A program made the position numbers and the translations under genes. From Clostridioides difficile CD160 (GTDB lineage Bacteria; Bacillota; Clostridia; Peptostreptococcales; Peptostreptococcaceae), in assembly GCF_000449425.2 (NCBI RefSeq), contig NZ_AVHW01000077.1, positions 1 to 41,734 on the forward strand: 41,734 nucleotides of DNA. Direction: 5' to 3'. This document shows positions 9,768 through 19,402 of the stretch, one piece after another. The notes beneath the pieces were generated by a model that was not told the origin of the DNA, ran no database searches, and was given only the letters and a program-made list of their open reading frames with translations. Numbering within the stretch: the first letter of the stretch is position 1; every line of letters starts with the position of its first letter.

Positions 9768-10181
9768 ATGAAATTAGAAATTACAGAAAAAGTAGAAAAG
9801 CAAGATGAAGATGTTATTTTTCAAGGATTATTAAAATATAACCTTGCTAATCTTGAGGATAAAAATCCAGTAGATTTAGGAATATATACTCGAGATAAAA
9901 CAGGTCAGATTCTTGCAGGATTAATAGGTGTTACTCATGGTAATTGGCTTTCTATAAAATACTTATAGGTTAGTGAAAAGCTTAGATATAAAGGTATTGG
10001 AAGTCAACTTTTACATACTACTGAAAAAATTGCTAAAGAACGAGGTTGTAAATATGCTTTTTTAGATACATTCAGTTTTCAAGCTCCTAAATTTTATGAG
10101 AAGTTTGGATACAATAAAGTATTTGCACTCGAAAATTATCCCTTGACTGGAAAGAGATATTTCTTTACAAAAGTACTATAA
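9768..10181 (+). pseudogene. GNAT acetyltransferase interrupted by one in-frame TAG
   Basis: Read through one stop, this is a complete GNAT enzyme of 137 codons. The first 66 codons end in NWLSIKYL, then comes TAG (9966-9968), and the same frame continues VSEKLRYKGIGSQLL (acetyl-CoA loop RxxGIG) to FYEKFGY and a normal TAA. In this subfamily the position before V-S-E is usually Trp, so one TGG-to-TAG change explains the defect. The ribosome site AAGGAG is intact and nothing else has decayed, so the event is recent or is a sequencing error. As read, no functional enzyme would be made. Confidence 0.88.
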
Positions 10182-10366
10182 TCAGGAAAATTTCATTTAG
10201 TGTTTTTCATTTAAAGCTTATACCCTTTTTATTTATATTTTTATGTCATTGTTAACATTGAAAAATATGATTTCATTGTACATATAAAACTATTTGAAAA
10301 TTCATAAATTATAGTATAAAAGCTAATATTATCTAAAATAAAAAAACACATATTTAGGAGGTACAC

Positions 10367-11584
10367 ATGCTAGGTCAAAAATGTATGAATTATCTGCAAA
10401 CATTAGGAAAAATAAGTTCAACAACAAATGGTCTTACAAGACTCATATTAACTGATGAACATAAAAAATCTATTGATTTAATAAGTTCATGGATGAAAGA
10501 TTTGAATCTTGATATTGAAATTGATGATATTGGAAATGTTATAGGTACATATAAATCTAATACTCCAAATGCCCCTACATTAGTAGTTGCATCTCATCAA
10601 GATAGTGTAAAATGTGGAGGTATATTTGATGGTATGCTAGGAATAATAGTTCCTCTAGTTGGACTTGAAGAGTCAAAAAATAATAATAAGTCTTATCCTT
10701 TCAACATTAAGCTAGTTGCCTTCGCTGAAGAGGAAGGAACTAGATTTGAAACATCTTTAATGGGAAGTAAAGTTTTTGCTGGTACTTTTAAAGAGGAGCT
10801 TCTTAAATCTGTTGATGAAAACGGAATTACACTTGAAGAAGCTGTAACAAAGTTTGGATTTAATACTAAAAACTTGATAAATTTACATCCTAGAAAAGAT
10901 ATAGATGCATATTTAGAATTTCATATCGAGCAAGGGCCTGTCTTAGAAAATAAATCTCTTCCCGCTGGAATTGTATCAAGTATTACAGGATTTAAAAGTT
11001 TTAAGATAACAGTAAATGGTAAATCTGGTCATGCTGGTACACTACCAATGGATATGAGATTTGATGCTGGATGTTGTGCCTGTGAATGTGTATTAGCCAT
11101 TGAAAATATAGCTAAAATGACTACTAATTTAGTTGCTACTGTTGGAAAGATGAATTTCTATCCATCTTCATCAAATGTAGTACCTGAAAGAGTGGAATTT
11201 ACTCTCGACGTACGTTCTTGTTCTCAAGAAGTTCTTGATAGCTCAGTAGAAAAGATATTCAACGAAATATCTCATATATGTGAGAATAGAAAACTTAATT
11301 ATGAAAGCGAACTTTCTTTTGAAAATGTTCCTGTACCATGTTCCAATAAAATAACTAAAACTATAGAAAAAAGTTTTATAGATTTAAATCTTAATCCTTT
11401 TTATATTTACAGTGGAGCTGGTCATGATGCTCAAGAAATGGACAATATAACTGACATTGGAATGGTGTTTATAAGATGTGCTGGAGGTATAAGTCATAAT
11501 CCTGATGAAAGTGTTTCTGTAGATGACTTAGATACTGCTATAAAAATATTTCTAAAAATATTAGATAATCTCGATTTAAAATAA
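10367..11584 (+). CDS. M20 family amidohydrolase, N-carbamoyl-L-amino acid hydrolase / allantoate type
   Basis: This 405-residue zinc enzyme of the hydantoinase/carbamoylase branch removes a carbamoyl group from N-carbamoyl amino acids or ureido compounds. Metal-site motifs are present in order: SHQDSV (His, usually SHLDTV), GGIFDGMLG (bridging Asp), AEEEGTRF (Glu), FHIEQGPVLE (His) and C-terminal GGISHNPDE (His). The insert lid/dimerisation domain lies at about 205-320 (GKSGHAGTLPM). TTTAGGAGG precedes the ATG. An Asp/Glu racemase follows 165 bases later. The exact substrate cannot be told. Confidence 0.9.
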   Translation: MLGQKCMNYLQTLGKISSTTNGLTRLILTDEHKKSIDLISSWMKDLNLDIEIDDIGNVIGTYKSNTPNAPTLVVASHQDSVKCGGIFDGMLGIIVPLVGLEESKNNNKSYPFNIKLVAFAEEEGTRFETSLMGSKVFAGTFKEELLKSVDENGITLEEAVTKFGFNTKNLINLHPRKDIDAYLEFHIEQGPVLENKSLPAGIVSSITGFKSFKITVNGKSGHAGTLPMDMRFDAGCCACECVLAIENIAKMTTNLVATVGKMNFYPSSSNVVPERVEFTLDVRSCSQEVLDSSVEKIFNEISHICENRKLNYESELSFENVPVPCSNKITKTIEKSFIDLNLNPFYIYSGAGHDAQEMDNITDIGMVFIRCAGGISHNPDESVSVDDLDTAIKIFLKILDNLDLK

Positions 11585-11749
11585 TTTTATATCAAAAATA
11601 TACAAGTAAAAACATATTATCACTACTAACCTTATACTATATAATTGTATAATATTATCTATTATAAAAACAGACTTTTATACTCTTATAGAATAAGTTT
11701 TGATATTTTATACCTAATATAAAAATATATATTTAAGGAGATAATTTTT

Positions 11750-12448
11750 ATGAATGAAAAATTAATTGGAATTTTAGCTGGAATGGGTCCAAGGTCAACT
11801 GCTCCCTTTATGGATTTAGTTATTGATGAATGTCAATCTCAGTATGGTGCAAAATATGATGATGAGTTCCCAAAGATGATGATATATTCATTACCTACTC
11901 CATTTTATATTGACCGTCCAATAAATCACGAACTTATGAAAAAAACTATTATTGATGGGTTACAAAAACTTGAATCAATTGGAGTAAGTTTTATTGCTAT
12001 GCCATGTAATTCAGCACATATATACTTTAAAGAATTAAAAAAATCAATTAATATACCTTTGTTAAATATTGTAGAAGAAACAGTTAAGAAACTTCCTATT
12101 ATCCCACAAAAAGTAACTCTTTTTTCAACTAATTCAACATTTGAATCTAAAATTTATCAAGATGGCATACTACATAATGGACATGAGTTTATATTTAAAG
12201 ATGAGTGGCAGACAAAATTAAATACTCTTATTCAAAGTATAAAAACAGATAAAGGAAATCCATATAATATTGATATTTGGAATGAACTTATTGAAGATGT
12301 GAAAAAAGAATCTATTGAAAATGTAATAATTGCTTGTACTGACTTAAATGTAGTTTTTGAAAAATCCCATTCTTCAATTAATATTATTGATTCATCAAAA
12401 TGTTTAGCTGAAGCAGCTATCAACAAATATCTAAAGCTAGCTAAATAA
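11750..12448 (+). CDS. Aspartate/glutamate racemase family protein
   Basis: This 232-residue cofactor-independent racemase has the start signature GILAGMGPRSTAPFMD. The two catalytic cysteines sit in AMPCNSAH (residue about 85) and IIACTDL (residue about 196), as in the RacX/YgeA family. It interconverts the L and D forms of Asp, Glu or a related amino acid. TTAAGGAG precedes the ATG. Lying after an M20 carbamoylase-type hydrolase, it may act on the amino acid that enzyme releases; that link is inference. A terminator follows at 12575. Confidence 0.9.
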   Translation: MNEKLIGILAGMGPRSTAPFMDLVIDECQSQYGAKYDDEFPKMMIYSLPTPFYIDRPINHELMKKTIIDGLQKLESIGVSFIAMPCNSAHIYFKELKKSINIPLLNIVEETVKKLPIIPQKVTLFSTNSTFESKIYQDGILHNGHEFIFKDEWQTKLNTLIQSIKTDKGNPYNIDIWNELIEDVKKESIENVIIACTDLNVVFEKSHSSINIIDSSKCLAEAAINKYLKLAK

Positions 12449-12574
12449 ATTTTTAGATACTATATTTTATAAAATATACGTGTGTTTGTTTAGTTTAAAA
12501 AATATGAACTTATAGTTTTATATTATAGTTCCTTGATGATATAAAATTTGACCATGTATTATAGTATTTTAATA

Positions 12575-12606
12575 GAAAAGGATACCAATACTGGTATCCT
12601 TTTTAA
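12575..12606. terminator. Bidirectional terminator after the racemase gene
   Basis: GGATACCA and TGGTATCC pair perfectly around ATAC, flanked by AAAA on the left and TTTT on the right. It can end the rightward racemase transcript and the leftward lipoprotein transcript. Confidence 0.9.
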
Positions 12607-12638
12607 ATATTTTTATATCTATTAAACTTAAGTTTATA

Positions 12639-13256
12639 CTACTGAATAGTACCCATAGAATTAGATAAATCTTGTCCTGCTGTAACAAGATTAGATAATA
12701 ATACATCAGCTACTGCATCATTAACTGAACTTATTATCCATTTATTATCTTTTTTAGAACATTCAAGCTCTACAGTTTTTGTTACATAAGTCTCTTTAAC
12801 ACTTTTTTGTTTTTCTTTCATAATTGATACTAACATTTCAGTTGTTTTCTCATCAGTTAAGTCTTGCCCTGAAAAACTCATACCAAGCATCTTTGTAAAT
12901 GCTTCAGCTACTATCTCTTTAAGTAATGGTGTTGAATCTACAAATTTACACTCTACTTTTACTGTTGCCTTATTATCTTTAATCTCACTATCTTTTATTG
13001 TATATGTGATTTTAGATGCATTCTGTTTTAGATAATCTAAAACATACTGTGCATTTGGGTCTTTTGTGTCTAGTTCTTTTAATACATCTTTATATTTCTC
13101 GTCATTATTTTCCATTACCTTATTCATGCCTTCAAAGTCAAACTTCTTTACACTGTTGAAAAAACTATCAACTGTATCTTCTGGTTTTGCACTTGAACAT
13201 GCTGTTAAAGATATTGCCAATAAAAAAGTTGTTAAAACTAATATGATTTTTTTCAT
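12639..13256 (-). CDS. Lipoprotein of unknown function, DUF4878-like
   Basis: This 205-residue secreted lipoprotein has the signal peptide MKKIILVLTTFLLAISLTAC with lipobox LTAC, so Cys20 should be lipidated and anchored outside the membrane. The mature part (PEDTVDSFFNSVKKFDFEGM...) has the look of DUF4878/NTF2-like extracytoplasmic domains. GGGAGG precedes the ATG. It lies 126 bases downstream of argF on the same strand, but nothing links it to arginine metabolism. The function is unknown. Confidence 0.85.
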   Translation of the reverse strand: MKKIILVLTTFLLAISLTACSSAKPEDTVDSFFNSVKKFDFEGMNKVMENNDEKYKDVLKELDTKDPNAQYVLDYLKQNASKITYTIKDSEIKDNKATVKVECKFVDSTPLLKEIVAEAFTKMLGMSFSGQDLTDEKTTEMLVSIMKEKQKSVKETYVTKTVELECSKKDNKWIISSVNDAVADVLLSNLVTAGQDLSNSMGTIQ

Positions 13257-13382
13257 ATCTCAAATCCTCCCTCTTAATTTGTTGATACATAAGTTATTTT
13301 AACATATAATAAGAGTTTTTGAATAATATATTTAGAATATTTTATGCATTTTTCTTAAATCAAGAGCTAGAATAAAAAATAT

Positions 13383-14405
13383 CTATACTAAACTGTTGTT
13401 CATATCTACATCAGTCATAGTAGAAACCATAACTGCTTTTATAGTATGCATTCTATTTTCGGCTTCTTCAAATACCTTTGAATATTTTGAATTAAATACC
13501 TCATCTGTAACCTCTAGCTCTGATAATCCAAACTTTTCATAAATTTCTTGAGCAACTTTAGTTTCTAAGTCATGGAATGCTGGAAGGCAGTGTAAAAATA
13601 TAACATTTTCATTTTCTGTTTTCTTTATCATCTCCATATTTACTTGATAACTCTTAAGTTGATTTATTCTTGTTTCATATTGTTCTTCTTCTCCCATAGA
13701 AACCCATACATCTGTATATATAACATCTGCACCTTTTACATCATCAATATTTTCTGTCAATATTATATCTCCCTTAGATTTCTTAGCTATTTCCTTCATA
13801 TCTTTAACTAATTCTTCATCTGGCCAAAGTTCTTTAGGTGCAAGTGCTACAAAATGAATTCCCATTTTAGCACACCCTATCATTAATGAGTTCCCCATAT
13901 TATTTCTAGCATCACCAACGTACACAAATTTAACTTTATTCAAATCCTTATCTACATTTTCAATCACTGTCAAAAAGTCTGCAAGTATCTGTGTTGGATG
14001 ATATTCATCTGTAAGTCCATTCCAAACAGGTACACCAGAATATTTTGCTAAACTTTCAACTGTTTTCTGTTTAAATCCTCTAAATTCTATTCCATCATAA
14101 AATCTTCCTAAGACTTTTGCTGTATCAGATACAGACTCTTTTTTTCCCATATGACAATCATTAGGACCTAGATAAGTTACATGTGCTCCTTCATCATGAG
14201 CAGCTACTTCAAATGAACATCTAGTTCTTGTTGATGTTTTCTCAAACAATAAAGCTATATTTTTTCCTTGTAATAAATCTCCTTTTATGCCAACCTTTTT
14301 CTTAGTTTTTAAATAACTAGATAAAGTTAATAAATATCTAATCTCCTCTTTTGTAAAATCCTTTAATGTTAAAAAACTCTTTCCCTTTAAACTTATATTA
14401 TTCAT
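13383..14405 (-). CDS. argF: Ornithine carbamoyltransferase
   Basis: This 340-residue enzyme makes citrulline from ornithine and carbamoyl phosphate. The carbamoyl-phosphate loop [13 protein letters not shown], the YHPTQILAD segment and the ornithine loop HCLPAFHD are all present. The length fits the family. It is the last gene of the argCJBDF operon, 103 bases after argD, with GGGGAG before the ATG. Sequence alone does not separate anabolic ArgF from catabolic ArcB. I call it argF because of the biosynthetic operon and its Arg T-box; no arcA or arcC is in the window. Confidence 0.94.
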   Translation of the reverse strand: MNNISLKGKSFLTLKDFTKEEIRYLLTLSSYLKTKKKVGIKGDLLQGKNIALLFEKTSTRTRCSFEVAAHDEGAHVTYLGPNDCHMGKKESVSDTAKVLGRFYDGIEFRGFKQKTVESLAKYSGVPVWNGLTDEYHPTQILADFLTVIENVDKDLNKVKFVYVGDARNNMGNSLMIGCAKMGIHFVALAPKELWPDEELVKDMKEIAKKSKGDIILTENIDDVKGADVIYTDVWVSMGEEEQYETRINQLKSYQVNMEMIKKTENENVIFLHCLPAFHDLETKVAQEIYEKFGLSELEVTDEVFNSKYSKVFEEAENRMHTIKAVMVSTMTDVDMNNSLV

Positions 14406-14508
14406 ATTAATTCTCCCCTTTTTGTAAACTTTTTAAAGTTAATTAAATTTGCGAGTTATTTATTTTATATATCTTAATTACTTATTTTAATTATTTATTT
14501 TTGAATAT

Positions 14509-15696
14509 TTAGTTAATTTCTAGTAGTATATCTTTTAAAATTTTAAGAGCCTCATTTATTTCGTTGTAACTAATTGTTAATGGTGGCAAAAATCTTAATA
14601 CATTTTTACCAGCAGTCAAAATAAGCAATCCTTTTTTTCTAGCTTTCTCTTCTATGATATTAGATTCAACACTAGTTTCAATTCCTATCATCAAACCAAG
14701 ACCTTTTGTGTTTAGTACAATCTTGCTATTAAAATCCTCAATAGATTTTCTTATGTAGTCCCCTTTTTCTGTTACCTCTTTATAAAAACCTTCTTTAGAT
14801 ATCTCATCTAATACAACTGAAGCTGCTACCATAGCTAATAAATTGCCTCCAAATGTTGTACCTTGGTCCCCTTTTCCTAGTACTTTTGAAAGTTTTCCAT
14901 TTACTACTACTCCACCTATTGGTATTCCTGCTCCCAGCCCTTTCGCTACTGTAACTATGTCTGGTTTTACATCAAAGTATTCATATCCAAAAAACTTGCC
15001 AGTTCTTGCTATACCACATTGAACTTCATCAAAAATCAGTACTATGTCTTTTTCTCTACATATTTTTACTAGTTCCAAAACATAGTCTTTTTCAAGCACA
15101 TTAACTCCGCCTTCACCTTGAATTGCTTCGAGAATTATTGCACAAACACTTGAATCTATGTTATTTTTTAAGTCTTCAATATTATTTCTTTCTATATACT
15201 TAAAGCCTTCGGGAAGTGGATAAAAATACTTATGATATTTATCCATACCAGTTGCCGTCAAAGACATCATTGTTCTACCATGAAAAGAGTCTTTCAAACT
15301 TATAATAGTTCCTCTACCTTCACCATACTTATCACTACTATACTTTCTGGCTATTTTAAATGCTGTTTCATTTGCTTCTGTTCCAGAATTACAAAAATAT
15401 ACTTTATCCATTCCACTTGCATTAATTATTTTCTCTCCAGCATATAATACTGGTTCATTAAAATATAAATTTGAAGTATGAAGTAGCTTATCTACTTGCT
15501 CCTTTAGAGCATTTTTTAGACTATTATTGCTATATCCAAGAGAAGATACTCCGTATCCACTTGTAAAATCTATATACTTATTACCATCAGTATCAAAAAA
15601 ACAACTTCCTTTACCATAATCTATAACAAAATTAGGTTGACTATATGTATCTATAAAATATTCATTCCATTTTGAAATTGTATTGTTGCTATTCAT
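14509..15696 (-). CDS. argD: Acetylornithine aminotransferase
   Basis: This 395-residue class III PLP enzyme transfers an amino group from glutamate to N-acetylglutamate semialdehyde. The PLP-binding signature is visible: IFDEVQCGIARTG, then DIVTVAKGLGAGIPIGG with the Schiff-base Lys in AKGLG, and GTTFGGNLLA. An ATG nine bases earlier (15705) abuts the AAGGG ribosome site with no spacing, so I chose the ATG at 15696, spaced nine bases. It sits between argB and argF. The operon explains the acetylornithine assignment over other class III transaminases. Confidence 0.94.
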   Translation of the reverse strand: MNSNNTISKWNEYFIDTYSQPNFVIDYGKGSCFFDTDGNKYIDFTSGYGVSSLGYSNNSLKNALKEQVDKLLHTSNLYFNEPVLYAGEKIINASGMDKVYFCNSGTEANETAFKIARKYSSDKYGEGRGTIISLKDSFHGRTMMSLTATGMDKYHKYFYPLPEGFKYIERNNIEDLKNNIDSSVCAIILEAIQGEGGVNVLEKDYVLELVKICREKDIVLIFDEVQCGIARTGKFFGYEYFDVKPDIVTVAKGLGAGIPIGGVVVNGKLSKVLGKGDQGTTFGGNLLAMVAASVVLDEISKEGFYKEVTEKGDYIRKSIEDFNSKIVLNTKGLGLMIGIETSVESNIIEEKARKKGLLILTAGKNVLRFLPPLTISYNEINEALKILKDILLEIN

Positions 15697-15747
15697 TCTT
15701 ATCATCCCTTCTTAAATTTATAATTTTCTTATATATTACTTTCATTT

Positions 15748-16608
15748 TTATTCATTTTCTTTTCTTATTAATGTTCCTATACCACTATCAGTAAATAATT
15801 CTGTTATTATAGAATGAGGAACTCTTCCGTCCAAAATATGTACTCTATTTACTCCATTATTTAAAGCATCTACACAGCTATGTATTTTAGGTATCATACC
15901 TCCAGTAATTATCCCTTCTCCAAATAATTTGTCTACATCCTCTAGTATAACTTCTGTTATTAATGATTTTTCTTCATCTGGCTGTCTTAATAGACCAGGT
16001 ACATCTGTAAGGAGTATCAATTTATCTGCATTTAACTCCTTAGCTATTGCAGAAGCTGCTGTATCCCCATTTATATTATAAGTTTCTCCATCTTCTCCAA
16101 CTCCTATAGTAGCTATTACTGAAATATAACCTGACTTTAAACAAGATTCTATAAGTTCCACATTTACTTTTTTGATTTCACCTACGAATCCAAGTTCATA
16201 GTTTTTATATGGGTCACATAAAAGCATATTATTGTCTATTCCACAAAGTCCCACTGCCTTTCCACCTTTTGTATGTATTTTATTAACCAAATCTTTATTC
16301 ACTTTACCAGCAAGTACCATTTTTACAACTTCCATAGTCTCTTCATCTGTATATCTAAGCCCATTTACAAACTTACTTTCTATGTCTACTTTTGCTAACA
16401 TTTTATTAATTTCGGCTCCTCCACCATGTACTAAAACTATATTGATTCCAACATAACTCATTAGTACAAGGTCTTCCATAACAGATTCTTTTAAACCATC
16501 TTTTTTCATTGCACTTCCACCATACTTAACTACAATAGTCTTACCTTGATGTTTTTCTATGTATGGTAAAGCTTCTATAAGTGTATTTGCTTTTTCTATA
16601 TTAATCAT
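15748..16608 (-). CDS. argB: Acetylglutamate kinase
   Basis: This 286-residue amino-acid kinase phosphorylates N-acetylglutamate. It has the N-terminal Gly-rich VVKYGGSAM loop, VLVHGGGAEINKML for substrate binding, NGLRYTD, NGDTAASAIA, LTDVPG and the C-terminal GTLIRKE end. A hexameric, arginine-inhibited form would have an extra N-terminal helix, and this protein starts with a short MINIEKANTLIEALPYIEK lead typical of that class. GGAGG is ten bases before the ATG, 14 bases after argJ. Confidence 0.96.
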   Translation of the reverse strand: MINIEKANTLIEALPYIEKHQGKTIVVKYGGSAMKKDGLKESVMEDLVLMSYVGINIVLVHGGGAEINKMLAKVDIESKFVNGLRYTDEETMEVVKMVLAGKVNKDLVNKIHTKGGKAVGLCGIDNNMLLCDPYKNYELGFVGEIKKVNVELIESCLKSGYISVIATIGVGEDGETYNINGDTAASAIAKELNADKLILLTDVPGLLRQPDEEKSLITEVILEDVDKLFGEGIITGGMIPKIHSCVDALNNGVNRVHILDGRVPHSIITELFTDSGIGTLIRKENE

Positions 16609-16622
16609 TAAAATATTTCCTC

Positions 16623-17840
16623 CTAATTTCTATAACTTCCATTTATTCTTACATAATCGTAGCTTAAATCACATCCCCATGCATTTCCTCGAGCATTTCC
16701 CATATTTAAATTTACTAAGATGCTTATCTCATCATCTTCAAGAATTTTTTTTGCTTTTTCTTCATTAAAATCTAGCCCATTGCCATTTTTGCATACTTCA
16801 ATATACCCCTTCATACTCTCAAAAATAATATCCACTTTTTCCATGTCTATTTCTTCACCTGCATATCCTAAAGCACATAATATTCTTCCCCAGTTTGCAT
16901 CAGCTCCAAACACAGCTGTTTTTACTAGTGAAGAAGATATAACTGTTTTTGCTAATTTTACTGCATGTTCTTCACTTAATGCTCCATTTATATAACATTC
17001 AATTAGTTTTGTACATCCTTCTCCATCTTTAGCAACGAGTTTAGCAAGTTCTATACAAACATATGTAAGTGCACTTAAGAATACTTGATAATGTTCATCC
17101 TTTTTGCTCATCTTCTCATTTTTTGCTTTTCCATTTGCTAGAATCATTACCATATCATTAGTACTTGTGTCTCCATCTACACTAACTCTATTGAAGCTCT
17201 TATCAACAGCTATCTTTAAGGCTTCTTTTAATAAAGCTCCATCAATATTTGCATCAGTAGTTATGAATCCTAAAGTTGTAGCCATATTAGGATGTATCAT
17301 ACCTGAGCCTTTTGCCATTCCTCCAATAGTTATTTTTTTATCTCCATACATTATTGCTACTGCTATTTCTTTTTTTATAATGTCAGTCGTCATAATAGCT
17401 TCTCTTGCTCCTATATGACCTTGTTTACTTAGATTATTTACTAATTCATCCATATTTTCTTCTATCAAATCTATGTTTAATGGTTTTCCTATAACACCTG
17501 TAGATGCAACTAAAACATCATTTTCCTTAATATTTAATTTTTCACTAGTGAATTTAGCCATTTTATAAGCATTTATAAGTCCTTCTTTACCATTAAAGGT
17601 ATTAGCATTGGCACTATTGACTATGATAGCTTGTGCTTTTCCATTTTTAATGTGTTCCTGTGTCACATAAACAGGGTTTCCTTTTACTTTATTCTGAGTA
17701 ACTACTGCCGCTGCATCACATAAAACATCTGAATAAACCAAGGCTAAATCTCTTTTTTCTTTATTTTTTCTCAAGCCACAGTGAATTCCTGAAGCAAAAA
17801 ATCCTTCTGAAACTGTAACTCCACCCTTTATAATCTCCAT
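16623..17840 (-). CDS. argJ: Glutamate N-acetyltransferase / ornithine acetyltransferase
   Basis: This 405-residue Ntn-fold enzyme cleaves itself into two chains and recycles the acetyl group from acetylornithine to glutamate. The self-cleavage motif appears as GSGMIHPNMATTLGF, with the nucleophilic Thr after Ala in MATT. The oxyanion segment STGVIGKPL and the C-terminal VRINGSYRN end are typical. No argE or argA is seen in the window, which fits the cyclic pathway. GGAGG precedes the ATG, and argC is 41 bases upstream. Confidence 0.96.
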   Translation of the reverse strand: MEIIKGGVTVSEGFFASGIHCGLRKNKEKRDLALVYSDVLCDAAAVVTQNKVKGNPVYVTQEHIKNGKAQAIIVNSANANTFNGKEGLINAYKMAKFTSEKLNIKENDVLVASTGVIGKPLNIDLIEENMDELVNNLSKQGHIGAREAIMTTDIIKKEIAVAIMYGDKKITIGGMAKGSGMIHPNMATTLGFITTDANIDGALLKEALKIAVDKSFNRVSVDGDTSTNDMVMILANGKAKNEKMSKKDEHYQVFLSALTYVCIELAKLVAKDGEGCTKLIECYINGALSEEHAVKLAKTVISSSLVKTAVFGADANWGRILCALGYAGEEIDMEKVDIIFESMKGYIEVCKNGNGLDFNEEKAKKILEDDEISILVNLNMGNARGNAWGCDLSYDYVRINGSYRN

Positions 17841-17881
17841 CTTTATCCTCCTATTTGTATGAGTTTAGTATTTTTTCATTC

Positions 17882-18916
17882 CTAAAATGATGGTGCTATA
17901 TTTTTTAAACCTGTAGTTTCGTCAATACCAAACATTATATTCATGTTTTGTATAGCTTGTCCTGCTGCTCCTTTAATCATGTTGTCTATGGCTGAGCAAA
18001 TTATCAATGTATCTCCATTTTCATGCAATGATATTGCACATTTATTTGATAACTTAACATTCTTTAGAGAAGCTACTTTGCCTAATGGAAGAACTTCTAT
18101 AAATTCTTTATATTCATAATAATCAGTTAATTTCTTGTGTATCTGATTTATAGAAATGTTATCTTCTCTTACGCAATATATAGTTGATAGTATTCCTCTA
18201 TTTACTGGAATTAAATTTGGTGTAAAAACTACATTTACTTTTTCTTTATATGCTTCACTTAAGTTTTGTTCTATTTCTGGAGTATGTCTATGTTTACCTA
18301 TTTTATATGCAGTTATATTTTCATTAACTTCAGTAAAGTGACTACTAATTGATAATTCTCTACCAGCCCCTGTTAGACCTGATTTAGAGTCGATTATTAT
18401 ATTATTACATTTTATTAACTTAGAACTTAATAATGGCATCAGTGGTAAAGAAATACTAGTAGGATAACATCCCGGATTTGCAATTATATTAGCATCTTTT
18501 ATATCATCTTTATATATTTCACTTAATCCATAGACAGCTTTTTTATGTAAAGTTTTATCTATAAAAGATACTCCATACCACTCATTATATATTTCTTCAT
18601 CTTTTATTCTAAAGTCAGCACCTAAATCTATGACTTTCTTTTTTGAGTCAATTGCTTTTATTGCAAATTTTTCACTAACTCCATGTGGAAGAGCAGTAAA
18701 TACAACATCACACATGTCAATAACTTTTTCATTTTCTATACATATCATGCTATTTTTATAGCCTATACTTGGGTATACCTCAACTATATCTTTCCCTACA
18801 TACGAATTTGAGCCTATCGCTGTCACTTCGACTTTATCATGATTTATTAATAATCTTAGCAATTCTGCTCCCACATATCCAGTTGCACCAATAATCCCAG
18901 CTTTTATTTTACTCAT
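17882..18916 (-). CDS. argC: N-acetyl-gamma-glutamyl-phosphate reductase
   Basis: This 344-residue NADPH enzyme makes N-acetylglutamate semialdehyde. GATGYVGAELLRLL (residues 10-23) is the dinucleotide loop, NPGCYPTS holds the catalytic Cys, and GLTGAGRE and KHRHTPEIEQ are conserved substrate-binding segments. GGAGG precedes the ATG. It is the first gene of the operon and follows a leader of about 480 bases containing a T-box riboswitch. Confidence 0.96.
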   Translation of the reverse strand: MSKIKAGIIGATGYVGAELLRLLINHDKVEVTAIGSNSYVGKDIVEVYPSIGYKNSMICIENEKVIDMCDVVFTALPHGVSEKFAIKAIDSKKKVIDLGADFRIKDEEIYNEWYGVSFIDKTLHKKAVYGLSEIYKDDIKDANIIANPGCYPTSISLPLMPLLSSKLIKCNNIIIDSKSGLTGAGRELSISSHFTEVNENITAYKIGKHRHTPEIEQNLSEAYKEKVNVVFTPNLIPVNRGILSTIYCVREDNISINQIHKKLTDYYEYKEFIEVLPLGKVASLKNVKLSNKCAISLHENGDTLIICSAIDNMIKGAAGQAIQNMNIMFGIDETTGLKNIAPSF

Positions 18917-19021
18917 TTTATTCCCTCCATTTTTATATTAAAATAGTATTCGAATCCTATTTTTATTTTTTATCATATAATAATCATTTGATAATATATA
19001 AATTAAAATCTTCCAAATAAA

Positions 19022-19080
19022 ACAAAAAGCCCCTTAGCATTGTAAATACTAAGAGGCGAATTTCCGCGGTACCACTCTTA
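19022..19080 (-). promoter_or_regulatory. Second T-box antiterminator/terminator module, no Stem I
   Basis: On the minus strand AGAGTGGTACCGCGG (T-box consensus) is followed by a terminator: GCCTCTTAG pairs with CTAAGGGGC, then TTTTT. The roughly 70 bases before it, back to the first terminator, show no Stem I or specifier loop. It therefore looks like a duplicated expression platform that shares the upstream tRNA-binding domain. It would add a second readthrough checkpoint before argC. TGGT again matches a tRNA ending ACCA. Confidence 0.85.
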
Positions 19081-19147
19081 TTGGTAAAATTATAATAATC
19101 CTTATAAATCAATTTAAAAAGTATCTGCAAATGAATTCTTAAAATTA

Positions 19148-19395
19148 AAAAAGCCTCTTGGTCAAAGACCAAGAGACGAATACATCCGCGTTACCACTCT
19201 AATTGATAAGATAATCTTACCCACTCTAATCTCTTAAGGCGAGACTCACCAATTACCATACTATTAATTCTGGTAACCTCCTCCAAAGCTCTATTCACAA
19301 TAAAATTCATTACCAGGCTTCCACCATTCCCAGCTCTCTATCAATTACTTTTATGCTACTCTCTTTTTCATAGAATTTCAATTTATTTTCTTATT
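19148..19395 (-). promoter_or_regulatory. T-box riboswitch of the arginine operon, AGA specifier
   Basis: The leader has all T-box parts in order on the minus strand. Stem I carries an AGTA motif, a distal loop GAGAGCTGGGAATGGTGGAA and a specifier region GTGAATAGAGCTTTGGAG. The T-box AGAGTGGTAACGCGG follows at 19186-19200. The terminator arms CTCTTGGTC/GACCAAGAG then run into six Ts. The codon in the specifier loop reads AGA (19290-19292), an arginine codon, so uncharged tRNA-Arg(UCU) should switch the operon on. T-box identity is firm; the specifier position is inferred by alignment with known leaders. Confidence 0.92.
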
Positions 19396-19402
19396 GTTTT
19401 AT

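Noticed and set aside
9966-9968. Programmed readthrough or pyrrolysine at the TAG of the GNAT gene
   Set aside because: No pyl genes or readthrough signal are visible, and the site is normally Trp, so a point mutation is simpler.
13383-14405. Naming the carbamoyltransferase arcB (arginine fermentation)
   Set aside because: It is last in an argCJBDF operon under an Arg T-box, and no arcA or arcC is nearby.
18984-19172. Open frame of 62 codons on the minus strand
   Set aside because: It lies across the two T-box terminator modules, has no ribosome site and is explained by the riboswitch.
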